From Sphagnum magellanicum (taxonomy: Eukaryota; Streptophyta; Sphagnopsida; Sphagnales; Sphagnaceae), in NCBI GenBank assembly GCA_021904315.1, contig CM038918.1, forward strand, positions 20,335,303 to 20,399,302: a DNA stretch of 64,000 nucleotides. Direction: 5' to 3'. The notes below the pieces were generated by a model. That model did no database searches. It was not told where the DNA came from and saw nothing but the letters and a program-made list of their open reading frames with translations. This document shows, piece after piece, positions 48,480-59,880 of this stretch. Every line of letters begins with the position of its first letter. Position 1 is the stretch's first letter. The position numbers were made by a program, and so were the translations under genes.

Positions 48480-49500
48480 GTCTTTTTAAAATTAAACCTG
48501 GAATTAGTGGACAAGAAGATCATGACAAGGCTTGTATAGTTCCCAAGGGTTCCAACACCAAGCACAGTTTGATTATTTCAAAATTTTCACTCTTGTAGTA
48601 AAGTGGGAAACTATTCGAATTGTAAGTGACCTTGACGGACATTGTGGGTGGCCCATCCACCATGTCAATATTCAAATTAGGTTCTTGAATGGGGTTTTTG
48701 ATGAAGAAGTGTATATGGTTCAACCTAATGGCTTAGCATTTCCTAGCACTGAACACCTCATTTGTCAACTACATCTCATGCTATATGGTCTCAAACAAAA
48801 CCCTCGTGCTTAGTACTTTAGAATTGATTCTGCCCTGCTCCAAGCTGGCTTGATTAAGAGTCGGGCCAATTCCAATCTCTATTATCATCAAACTACAAAT
48901 CTGATCATCATTTTGACTTTGTATATTGATGACTTATTTATCACAGGGAATGACAAACATGGAATAGCCCATCTCAAGTCTCAATTGATGGCACAAATTT
49001 GTATGACTAACTTGGGCCTTGTGCAAAAGTATTTTGGTGTCAAATTCAAATGCACCATGCATAGTCTCTTGCTTCATCAAACATCCTATGCCAGCAATCT
49101 CCTTAACGAATTCGACATGGCTAATTCCACACCAGCTCACATTCCCATCCATGGGAGCACTTGTCTTCAACATGATACCGACACCAAACTAATCAACGTT
49201 ACTCTTTATCGGTGGATGGTAAGTAAACTTCATTATCTGACTAAGACCTGGCCTAACTTTCAATATGCTATCAACATTGTCATTCAATACATGCAAGCAC
49301 CCAAACTAAGCATCTTCATGTTGTTCAACAGATTTTTCGTTATATTCAAAAATACATGTCACTTGGTCTCTTCTTTGACGAAGGGGAGATACCCAACTTT
49401 GGGGACTTTTTGATGTAGATTATGCATTTGATTTAAACAACCAAACCTCCACAACAGCTTACATTTTCCTTTTTAGCTCTACACCCATCTCATGATGTTG
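48480..49500 (+). mobile_element. Ty1/Copia retrotransposon fragment (reverse transcriptase to RNase H), decayed
   Basis: The reading order matches the C-terminal half of a Copia polyprotein: a GVFDEEVYMVQPNG block, QLHLMLYGLKQNPRA, then LYIDDLFITG (the YxDD active site with I at x) near 48920, followed by SQLMAQICMTNLG. A shifted RNase H remnant follows at about 49390-49490, with TQLWGLFDVDYAFDL and TSTTAYIF. An in-frame stop after PRA (48811-48813) and the shift near 49380 disable it. No LTRs were recognised around it. Confidence 0.85.
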
Positions 49501-49782
49501 TTGAAAGCAAAATTCAATTTCACGACCGTGATGTGAATCTAAATATTGATCACTAACAACTTGTTGTTGTGAGGCCATATGGATTTGTCAACTATTGCAT
49601 TCCCAACCCCACACTAAAACTGACACTGCAATGATCAGTAACCAATAATAGCTATTAGCAACTCACTTGGACCAACCACCTGTCTAACAGTCTATCCAAC
49701 AATCAACAACAGGTATTGTCCTTTGCCAAGCCAAAATTTACTGTCCAGGGCCATATACCCAGCACCTGTTGAACTTCTCTTA

Positions 49783-50130
49783 GGCCCACTTTACACTAGG
49801 AGTCAAGGCCGATGTGCAACATAAATCACGCATTCCTATTGGTGCAAAAGTTGAAATCAGCCCCAAGGGCTAAGTTACACTAGGAGTCAAGGCTGAAATA
49901 GAAAAAATCTTTTCACTCTACCCCCAGTTACTAATAAATGCTGAACTTTACAGCCTTGTATTGGCCCCAAGGCTGAAGAAAATGATACCATCAAATTTAG
50001 GAAGCCAATTTGTAACCCTTGCGGCCAATGTTGTAGCATTTATTAGTAACTCGGGGCCAGACAAAAAGCCAAAAATGCTCAAAGTTGGCCCCCAGTTTTT
50101 TCAGCCCTGACTACTTGTGTAAAGCAGGAC
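49783..50130. mobile_element. MITE, 348 bp, TTA target duplication
   Basis: The left end GGCCCACTTTACACTAGGAG pairs with the reverse complement of the right end (GTCCTGCTTTACACAAGTAG), and pairing continues for about 30 bp with several mismatches. The element is flanked by TTA at 49780-49782 and 50131-50133. A second internal inverted repeat, CCCAGTTACTAATAAATGC, pairs 49922-49965 with 50020-50062. The 3-bp TTA duplication points to PIF/Harbinger (inference). There is no coding capacity. Confidence 0.82.
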
Positions 50131-50488
50131 TTAGACTGAATCAGGGTCTTTGAGTTCAAATTTAACATTCTTTGATGTGTCTTGGAGTTATTATGGGGGA
50201 AAGGAAGGGCTCATTCAAGAAGGTGACTGTATTAATGTAGGCGCAGGTTCAGCCTGGCCATTAATTACAGGTTTCCCCAATTCCTTCACAAACAACAGAC
50301 TTGGTTGGGGGCACCATAACACAAAGCAAGTCAGAAAACCAAAAGTGAGCAAAAAGTTACTGGCTTTCACTGGGCTAAGGCCTCAGATCTCGGATCCAAC
50401 ATGTTTGCACTTTGCACCACCTGTCAATCGTGCCGTTTGTGGTTCTCTACATAAGGCGTCAAAAGGGTCTTGCAGTAAAACACCATTA

Positions 50489-50734
50489 GGCCCACTTTAG
50501 ACAAGGGTCCAGGGTCCAATTTCCTAGGAACCAATTCGGACTCATGTGAAGCAAATTGAATCCTTGAGTCAGAGTGTACCTGGGTCCCTAGCCTGATTCT
50601 TGGTTTTCCACATCAGGAACTCTCCTTTTAGCACTGTCTTTTGGTCCGAACCAATTGATTTTCCCTCCAAAACCAGTCCCATATTAGCCTCAATATGCCA
50701 CTATTTGGTCTTGGACCCTCGTCTAAAGTTGCCC
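50489..50734. mobile_element. MITE, 246 bp, TTA target duplication, related termini
   Basis: The left end GGCCCACTTTAGACAAGGGT and the reverse complement of the right end (GGGCAACTTTAGACGAGGGT) match closely for about 31 bp, through GGTCCA. TTA flanks both sides (50486-50488, 50735-50737). The first 11 bases equal those of the 348-bp MITE 0.7 kb away, but the interiors differ, so this is a sister subfamily. Confidence 0.85.
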
Positions 50735-52005
50735 TTAGTTTCACAACATGTTTTTCCATAATTTATTTACAGTGCACACATATATACCTCTGTACCACTG
50801 TTTTTTCTTTTTTCTTTCTTTTTTTTTTCAATTTTGTGGTTTGTAAACTTTGTTGATTTTTTCCATTTATTGAGCATTTTTTTCTCACATTCAAACTATT
50901 AAAACGAATTTTCCCAATTTCTTCAAACTTTTTTTGTAGCCACAGTGTGGAAATTCACCAAGGAAAATCACTCCTCTGTACAGAATTTCTTTTTTTTTCA
51001 CTCCAGAATTATTTGCTATAACCATCCATGTAATTTTTCCTTCTCCCCACAGGCTCCTCCAATCATAGCCACCGGCCAGGGAACCAGCACCTACACTGGT
51101 ACACTCACCTTCTTGAGTGAGGCCTCTTGGGTTTAGGGTTTAGGTTTAGAGCTTCAGGTTGTAGATTCAGAGACCCTGACTTTGTCTAAGGACGCTACAT
51201 CTATCTATAATCTTTTGAAGCTGCCCCCAAGAACTTTGGGATTTTGACTGTGGTTCTAATATAGGCCAGGTTCACCCAACCAAGGCAAATTGACCCTGCA
51301 AAGCCCATTTAAATTGCTCATAAATATTCTGATTATTTATAAATGTCATTTCCCTAAACTAAATCAGGGTCCCGAAGTCCAAATCTATAGTTTTTGGGGC
51401 CTAATATGCCCATTTAAATGGGTTTTGGGGGTTTTTACAGTGATCCCAATGTGCAGGTCAATTCACCCTGGCCGGTTCCGCCAATTAATCATGCATTGCC
51501 TGCAACATGAGCTCTGGCAGAGCGCTTCAATACTGCGCTGGGTGAAATCGGCGAACCGGAAGAAACGTGTGGATCAATAATTTTTGGGGTCAGTTTTGAG
51601 ATATAGCCCAAGTGGCTATCAGGGGTAGGAAGGTTTAGTCAGATTTGGCTATGAGCCAAATATGGCATTAGAGAATTTTAAACATATTTCTCTTATTTTT
51701 GGCTACCTACATGAAAACCATGTATGGAAATCTGACGATTTTCTTTGAATTTGGCTGAATTTTGGCTATTGAGAATCTGAAAAAGCATTTCATTTTAGCA
51801 CTTTTTTAAATTTATGACTTAGCTTTCTGGCTATAACTTTTTGGCAAAAGAAAGGCCGGTGTGTGGATGTGAACAAAAGTCATGATGATAATAAGGGAGG
51901 AGGCCAGGGAAAAAGTAAAGCGTCTTTGACAAGTCTCAAGGTGACGTTGCATATTCCATCCTCAATTACTAGAAAATAGCAACATGTGTTGCATAAAAGA
52001 AAGTA

Positions 52006-52236
52006 ATGAATTGTTCAGTGGCCAAGAAATCGGTAAAGCGCGTACGCTACAGTCTGAAGAATCACTGCAAAACCCTTCTAGAAGATTCTGGGGGAGGAGA
52101 AAATGAAGAAGAAGAAACATGTGCGAGAAAAGTCGAAAAAGGCGTAATAGAAGAAGAGAGTGGGAATTCCAGGGAGATCATGAAGAGGAAAGGGGTTGAT
52201 GTTTTTTGGGGAGATCTAGTGGAAAGTTCAGCTTAG
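52006..52236 (+). CDS. Hypothetical 76-aa protein
   Basis: An ATG-initiated frame rich in Lys and Glu (GGGENEEEETCARKVEKG) that ends KGVDVFWGDLVESSA. A phrase in a downstream frame near 52410 (LKGKGVDLSQGPPKKKRD) echoes its KGVD motif, so the two may be decayed repeats or exons of one gene. I recognise no family, and it may not be a gene. Confidence 0.2.
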   Translation: MNCSVAKKSVKRVRYSLKNHCKTLLEDSGGGENEEEETCARKVEKGVIEEESGNSREIMKRKGVDVFWGDLVESSA

Positions 52237-52696
52237 CTTGCAGGAATCTGTGATGTGAGGGACAGCCATCAATACCCTGTGTATGCTATTTGGGATGGCA
52301 AAGGATTTGTAGCAGGTTTTATGAGAGCAAAAGGTTAAGAGAAAAATATTTATGAGAGCAGTGAGCAAAAGGAATTTCAGTGGTGCGAAATATGGGAAAG
52401 TCATATGGCCTCAAGGGAAAAGGAGTTGATCTTTCACAAGGGCCACCAAAAAAAAAAAGAGATGTTGTGCGGATCTCTGCTGTGATTGAGACACCTTTGG
52501 TCCCCGCTGAAAATGCTCCTTCAAGCTCTGGATGGCAGAGTAATGTGATGCTTCTTCTTAATCTTATGATGAGCTTTCTTTGCACAGTTTTTTCTTGGGC
52601 TTTCTCAAGTTACATGTTGAAGTTTGATTTTTCTTTGTTTTTTTTTATTTTGTTTGGGTGTTGACAATTTTCTTTGACCCTTACAATCATAATAGC

Positions 52697-52805
52697 TTAT
52701 TGTCCTCACAAAGCATTAGGAGAAGGAGGTCTAGTTCAGATTTGGGATCCCAAGCAACAGCTTTGCAACCATACCCTTTAGCCACTAGGGTACCTGAATG
52801 TCCTC
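52697..52805 (-). mobile_element. tRNA-derived SINE fragment (copy 2)
   Basis: On the minus strand it has GTGGCTAAAGGGTATGG (A-box-like) and a degraded B-box, GGGATCCCAAATC. It ends in TTTGTGAGGACAATAA, as copy 1 does at 42690-42798. Ordered identity over about 109 bp, with scattered substitutions, marks two members of one family. Confidence 0.65.
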
Positions 52806-53558
52806 AATCATTTACAAGCTTCCTTGTCATACATTTTCACTTTGCCAACTTTCCAAGTTGTTTGTTTAGATAAAAACAATATGAAATAATGTTTAAAACA
52901 ATATCTATTATAGCCTCTTACATTAGGCTAGCAACTCACTTGCTATTACAAGTAGAATTGGTGAAAGGGAAATTTGTCAATTGGCATTGACTAAAAATAT
53001 ATTGAAATTGTAAGGATTGGAACTTTCATTGTAGATTATGAGTTAAGTTCAAGGTGTAGTCTTAATCTAACAACTTAAAGCAAATTATTAAAATGCTATT
53101 GGACATTCTTACTGGGTTTGTGTCCCAATTCCTTATGAGTTAGAGGCTTTAGTGGCCCAAATGTTGGGGAAAATGTCATGAAATACAAATGAACCAAACT
53201 AAATGGCTGAATTAATCAACCCAAACTTGAAAGAATCCAATTCTTAGCATTAACCTTTATTGATTAGCATACATTCCACCTATTATGTAACAACACTTAC
53301 TTATTGAACCATGTTTTGAACCTTTGAGGTTTATGACACATGTGAATGATCTTCATTTGTTAGTCATATAAAATAGAGTTGGTATTTTCCAATTCATCTC
53401 TTATTGTCATCTTGTTAAACTTAATCTTTTCAATTAATTATTGCCTTTGTCTAACTATTATAATTTGTATATTGCATTTCTCTTATTTCATGTATAGTCA
53501 AATAATTTTCAAGAGATGTCTGAAAATTTGTGTTGATTTTTTTTCATTTTCTTTGCAG

Positions 53559-56500
53559 AAATATATGGTGCATGATTTAAATCCCACTTGCAATTCCAAT
53601 AATCCAAACTTGACCATTGTTTTTTTTCATGGGATTGCTTTTGGCACAAATGATGAATGGAAGGAAACATGGACAACATGCCCCACCAACAATAGAGAAG
53701 AGTGCATATGTTGGCCAGAAAAGTGGCTACCTGAAGACTTGAACAATAATGTTCGAATTTTATCATTGTCCTATGATTCTAACATTGTGGCAAGTGTTCA
53801 CAATGATGTGATTGAAATTGGCAAAAACCTCATTCAAAGTTTGGTTACAAATTCAAGGTGTGACAATCTCCTCTATTTATGAACACATTAATTACTTCTC
53901 TTTGTGTACATTAAAGATAATTGTTTACATATTTAGAATTTTAAAAATTTTTTGCACAAGTTTATTGTTCATGTGTGCTAAGATTGTGATACACACCAAC
54001 AAGTTTCAAATTACTTGAATTGTTAGATTCATGTAGAGCATAAAATGGGGCTTAAATGAAAATGTTCTTGTTTGAGCATAATAACAAAGTCTATGTTCAT
54101 ATTATAAGTTCATGGTACAACTAGTTTAGTTTTAATGGAAATGTTTACTTCATGCTTTTTTTTAAAGCTTTATCTTTGGTAATGCAATTGAATTAAATTA
54201 TATTATATTAATACATGTTTAAAAAATTTGCATCCATTTCATTACAAAATAAATATTTCAAAAAAACGATATATCGTTTTTTTTATTTAATTTTTTTATT
54301 TCAATGATATTTCCAAGGTGACACACAAAATATGAGTTGTACATTAACACAAGAATGTAAACACCTACATACTTGTGCACAATAATTATTTTACCAAAAC
54401 ATGGTTGTCACATTTTTTGGATAGATTCCTAGAGTTAATAAATGAAATATGACATGTGACAAGCAAATCAATTATGAACTTATGGCTTAAGTCATGTGTG
54501 AATTGGAAAATTGCCCCAAGTATAATAGGATAAATTTGTACATGTTAATACAATGTTGATAATGGAATTTTGGTGCATTGTTGAATATTTTGTAGTTATC
54601 AATCCCTTTGGAATGGACCAGTGGCATTAGTTGCTTATAGTTTTTGGAGGTCTTGTACTCAAAAGCTTGGTGGTTGAAGCTCACAAACATGTACATCAAT
54701 GGCCAAGAAATTGTTTGGATGATGAAGTACACAAATGTTGTAAAACATTTTTGAGCAATGTCAAAGGTGTAGTATTCTATGGTGTACCACATGCCGGTGG
54801 CACTCAATATTTATCAAATTATTTCACTTGGCAACATCAACAAATCAACACATTGAGCAAGTATGCAACCCAATCTGGTTTTGTTTTTAATTTACAATCT
54901 TTCAACCCACAAATGGAGCACCTTTCAACGGATTTTAAAAATGCCGTTCATGAAGATCTCAACATTTATGCATTTGGTGAAGGATTACCTCTCGACAACA
55001 AATGGGTAGGATTTTCATTTCACCACATTGAAAATTATCCAACTAGGTTCATTAATTGAACATTTTTTGTATTCTCAAAACTTGTGTGGGATCATGTATT
55101 CAATACTTTTGGATATATTGATGTGGTGAATGGGTCATGTGTTTTATGAACTTTGTTTCATGAATTAGTATTGATGGAAAGGAAATTTGATTAATTTCAA
55201 ACATTAGGAAATAAGTTTTTAAAATTTCCCTTCATCAAATCAATTCCATATAAATATTTGTAAGGAAAATCATAATATCATTAAAACATGTAAGATTAAT
55301 GAGATTAAAAACCAATAATTTTGTGATGTATTTATATAATTTGCTTGCCAAAAGGTTGAAGGAAATTATTTTTACACAAAATATTTCATTATTATTCAAA
55401 CATCAATAGTTATTAAATTATAATTTCCACCACCATTTGCAATTATTATGTTACTTATAAATCAAAGCATAAGTGAACAAACAAGTCAATGAATTCCATT
55501 AGTTTAATATTTTGCACATGCAGGGAATTTTAGTGCCATATGCTTCAGCTATTCAATTGTCAAACAATAACCATTACAAAATCGAGGATGCTCATCACTT
55601 AACACTTTGCAAGCCACCAAACAAAGATCATCCAAGCTATTTTTTATTGTTAAAATGTTTGAGAATATGTATGGAGGTAAAAACATCAAATCCAAGTCTT
55701 TTGACTTCATATATGTTCATGTAATTTGATACACATTAGGTCATAGCACACTTGATGTGTATCACATATGCAATGTCGTATATATATTGGTTATCAAATA
55801 ATAAAGATAACATATAAATGACCTATATTTTGTGAATTTTGACAGAAAAGTATATTGCTTCCACCTTTGCCATTTCATGAGGTGGGGTTGATTGACAAAG
55901 CACAAGACATAAATAGTTTGTTACAAAAGGAATCTATTGTTGGTTTGGTTGGAATGGGTGGGATAGGGAAGACCACTTTGAGCAAAAAATTCTATCATTT
56001 GTTCCACAACCAATATGACAAATCTAGTTTTTTGGAGGATGTGAATTCAAAGGACAATATCAATGATGTCATAAAACAACTCTTACATGATTTGTGTGGC
56101 AAAAGGTTATGCAAGGATGAAAATGTGAATAAAGAAGACCTTGACAAAATTAGGAAATCTATGATATCAGAAAAAATGTTAGTGGTGGTGGATGATGTTG
56201 GGAAGGAGGAAAACCTTACATCCTTGCCATTTCTCATCGATAAAGCTGCAAGGAATGTAACTTTTAAAAGCAAAGTACTTGTGAATTGTCGAAATTGGCA
56301 AAATTTGAAATCTCATGTAAATGAAGATGGAAAAGTGGTCATGAAATCATTGGAGGAAGAACAAGCAAGGGAACTATTTATGTTCCATGCATTTGGTAAT
56401 GCAAATCATGTTCCAACAAAGGATTTCAAAGATATATGTATGAAGATTATAAAAGCTTGCGGGGGGCTTCCTTTAAGTCTTAAAGTATTGGGTTCATTTT

Positions 56501-58389
56501 TGTGTAATACTAAGGAAGTGGAAATCTGGGAAGGTGCATTGAACAAATTGAAAAGTGGGCAAAGTTTCACCGGGGGCAATGATAATGAAAAGCTTTGGAG
56601 CAAATTGAAGATTTCTTACGACCACTTGGATAAGCAACATCAAAACATGTTTTTGGATATTGCTTGTTTTTTGGGTGGTTTGAAAATAAGTACAATTTGT
56701 CGAGTGTGGAATGGAGATTATTTACACCCAAAGTTTGGATTAAAAAATTTACAACATAGATCTCTAATCCAAGGGGTAAAAGGTGGAATCTTATACATAC
56801 ATGAACAATTACGAGACATGGGTCAAAATATTGCAATGGAACTTCCAATTATGAATCGATTTATATGGAAATCAAATAAGGATGAGGTTATCACCATACT
56901 ATTTCAATCCTATAATTTTATTTTGATTTCTTATGAATTTTTTTGATGTCTAAAACTAAAAAAATTAACTTTGAATCTTGAATTTATAAATACATGTTTT
57001 TCTAATAAAAATGGGCATTAAGATGAAATGTTATTTATATTAATGATCTTTTTTTTGCATTTCATGTGATAGGTGGTGGAAAATTTAGAAGGCATCTCAT
57101 TGAAAAAATGTGTCAATTTGCCTACATTGTCCCAAATCAGCTCAAAGGGATTTCGCAACCTTAGGTTGGTTGACCTAACAGAAGCTTCACCAACTATTGT
57201 GGAAAATTGCATCCAAGGGCGAAATTTGAATAATGTTAAGTGGTTGTGCCTCAAAAAATGCATGATTGAAAAATTGCCAAATAATTTGTTTTATTGTTTC
57301 CAATTGCAAGTACTTGATTTGGCACAATGCCAAAGTTTGAAAAAAATACCTTCATCTATTGGCCAATTGAATGCACTTCAAGAGCTTGTTTTGTCAGGGT
57401 GTTCGAACTTGAAAAAATTACCTTCAACTATTGGCCAATTGAATGCACTCCAAGAGCTTCATTTGTCATGGTGTTCGAACTTGAAAGAATTACCTTCATC
57501 TATTGGCCAATTGAATGCACTCCAAAAATTTGATTTGGCAAAATGTAAAAACTTGCAAAAATTGCCTACATCTATTGGCCAATTGAATGCACTTGAAAAT
57601 CTTGTTTTGTTAGGGTGTTCGAACTTGAAAGAAATACCTTCGTCTATTGGCCAATTGAATGCACTTCAAGAGCTTCATTTGTCAGGGTGTTCAAACTTGA
57701 AAGAATTACCTGCATCTATTGGCCAATTGGATGCACTCCAAGAGCTTCATTTGTCATGGTGTTTGAATTTGAAAGAACTACCTTCATCTATTTGCCAATT
57801 AAATGCACTCCAAGAGCTTCATTTATCATGGTGTTCAAACTTGAAAGAACTACCGTCATCTATTGGCCAATTGAATGCACTCCAAAAATTTGATTTGGTA
57901 AAATGTAAGAGCTTGCAAAAATTGCCTACATCTATTGGCCAATTGAATGCACTTCAAAAGCTTATTTTGTTAGGGTGTTCAAACTTAAAAGAAATACCTT
58001 CATCTATTGGCCAATTGAATGCACTTAAAGAGTTTGTTTTGTCAGGGTGTTCGAACTTGAAAGAACTACCTTTATCTATTGGCCAATTGAATGCACTCCA
58101 AGAGCTTCATTTGTCATGGTGTTTCAATTTGAAGGAATTACCTTCATCTATTGGCCAATTGAATGCACTCCAAAAATTTGATTTGGCAAAATGTAAGAAT
58201 TTGCAAAAATTGCCTACATCTATTGGCCAATTGAATGCACTTCAAGAGCTTGTTTTATCAGGGTGTTCGAATTTGAAAGAATTACCTTTATCTATTGGCC
58301 AATTGAATTGGACTCCAAGAGCTTCATTTGTCATGGTGTTCAAACTTGAAAGAACTACCTTCATCTATTGGCTAATTGAATGCACTTAA
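53559..58389 (+). pseudogene. HNL-type NLR (alpha/beta-hydrolase - NB-ARC - LRR) with two frameshifts
   Basis: Exons seen are 53559-53857, 54596-55005, 55524-55676, 55846-56886 and 57073-58389. Exons 1-3 form a hydrolase domain: FFHG oxyanion loop, CWPEKWLPEDL, SLSYDSN, AYSFGG nucleophile elbow, GVVFYGVPHAGGT, and the putative catalytic His in DAHHLTLCKPP. Exon 4 is an uninterrupted 347-codon NB-ARC: P-loop GMGGIGKTT (55951-55977), kinase-2 MLVVVDDV, CGGLPLSLKVLGSFL, and IHEQLRDMG at the MHD position (His-Glu rather than His-Asp). Exon 5 has 13 full 24-residue LRRs. One extra T at 54641-54645 breaks the frame inside the nucleophile motif, and another indel near 58311 ends the LRR frame. Family knowledge: HNLs are intracellular immune receptors of bryophytes. 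The start exon was not found; ATG 53565 is possible. If the indels are assembly errors, the gene could be functional. Confidence 0.85.
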
Positions 58390-59880
58390 AAATCTTGATT
58401 TGTGGGTGTGTTTTAACTTGAAAAAAATACCTTCATCTATTGGCCCATTAAATGCACTCAAAAAGTTTTATTTGTCATCATGTTCAAACTTGAAAGAACT
58501 ACCGTCATCTATTGGCCAATTGAATGCACTCCAAGGGCTTTATTTATCATCATGTTCGAACCTGAAAGAATTAACTTCATCTATTGGCCAATTGAATGCA
58601 CTCCAAGAGCTTGTTTTGTCAGGGTGTTTGAATTTGAAAGAACTACCTTCATCTATTGGCCAATTGAATGCGCTCAAAAAGCTTGATTTGTGGGAGTGTT
58701 CAAATTTAAAAGAATTACCTTCATCTATTGGCCGGTTGAATGCACTCCAAAAGCTTTATTTGTCATGGTGTTCCAACTTGAAATAACTACCTTCATCTAT
58801 TGGCCAATTGAATGCACTCCAAAAGTTTTATTTGAGAGGGTGTTCGAATTTGAAAGTACTACCTTCATCTATTGGCCAATTGAATGCACTTCAAGAACTT
58901 GTTTTATTCGGGTGCTCAAATTTGAAAGAATTACCTTCATCTATTGGACAATTGAATGCACTCCAAAAACTTGATTTGTCATGGTGTCACAACTTAAAAG
59001 AATTACCTTCATCTATTGGCCAATTGAATGCACTTCAAAAACTTGTTTTGTTAGGGTGTTCGAACTTGAAATAACTACGTTCATTTATTGGCTAATTGAA
59101 TGCATTTCAAAGGTTTGTTTTGTCATCATGTTCGAACTTAAAAGAACTACCTTCATCTATTGGCCAATGGAATGCACTTCAAATATTTGTTTTGTTAAAG
59201 TGTTCGAACTTGAAATAACTACCTTCATTTATTGGCTAATTGAATACTCTCCAAAGGTTTGTTTTGTCATCGTGTTCGAACTTAAAAGAACTACCTTCAT
59301 CTATTGGCCAATTGAATGCATTCCAAAAGTTTTATTTGAAAAGGGCGTTGCAATTTGAAAGAATTACAGTCATCTATTGGCCAATTGAATGCAATCCAAA
59401 AGCTTTATTTGAAAGGGTGTTCCAACTTGAAAGATTTACCTTCATCTGTTGGCCAATTGAATGTAATCCAAAAGTTTTATTTGAAAGGGTGTCCCAACTT
59501 GAAATAATTACCTTCATATGTTGACCAATTGAGTGTAATCCAAAATCTTGATTTGTCAAGGTGTCCAACTTGAAATAACTATGTTTATCTATCGAACAAT
59601 TAAATGAACTCCAAGAATTTTATTTGTATGAATGTTCCAACTTGAAAAAGCTAGCTTCATCTATTGGCCAATTGAATGCACTCCAAAAGTTTTATTTGTA
59701 CAAATGTTCTAATTTGAAAAAACTAGCTTCATCTATTGACCAATTGAATGCACTCCAAAAGTTTTATTTGTACAAATGTTTCAACTTGAAAAAACTACCT
59801 TCATCTATTGACCAATTGAATGCACTCAAAATGTTTCATTTGTCAAGGTGTTCCAACTTGAAATAACTATTTTCATCTAT
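57340..59880 (+). repeat. 72-bp LRR-coding tandem array, about 35 units, decaying 3'
   Basis: Each unit encodes 24 residues of the form SIGQLNALQELxLSxCSNLK plus ExLPS. Thirteen units lie in frame before the indel near 58311. Six more follow in a restored frame (58376-58786), four at 58808-59074, and further units interrupted by stops run to about 59880, with diverged traces to about 60170. Identity between units is so high that all three forward frames stay largely open, which produces false phrases such as FIYWPIECTPRA. A higher-order period is visible in units 3, 8 and 12. Confidence 0.92.

Larger units (their letters stand above)
50738..53558. other. Intergenic; telobox, SINE copy and weak reading frames
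   Basis: Mostly AT-rich noncoding DNA. At about 51050 a good polypyrimidine-CAG acceptor precedes 27 open codons (APPIIATGQGTSTYTGTLTF and seven more) with no partner exon, possibly a gene fragment. From 51129 to 51149 there is a short run of the plant telomere motif TTTAGGG. A hypothetical 76-codon frame at 52006 and a SINE at 52697 are listed separately. Confidence 0.4.

Noticed and set aside
57327..59358. Alternative-frame readings of the LRR array (phrases like FIYWPIECTPRA)
   Set aside because: They are shifted translations of the 72-bp LRR units, open only because the unit lacks stops in all three forward frames.
57340..59880. Regularly spaced repeats that superficially resemble a CRISPR-like array
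   Set aside because: The units encode LRRs continuously, without unique spacers, in a plant gene context.
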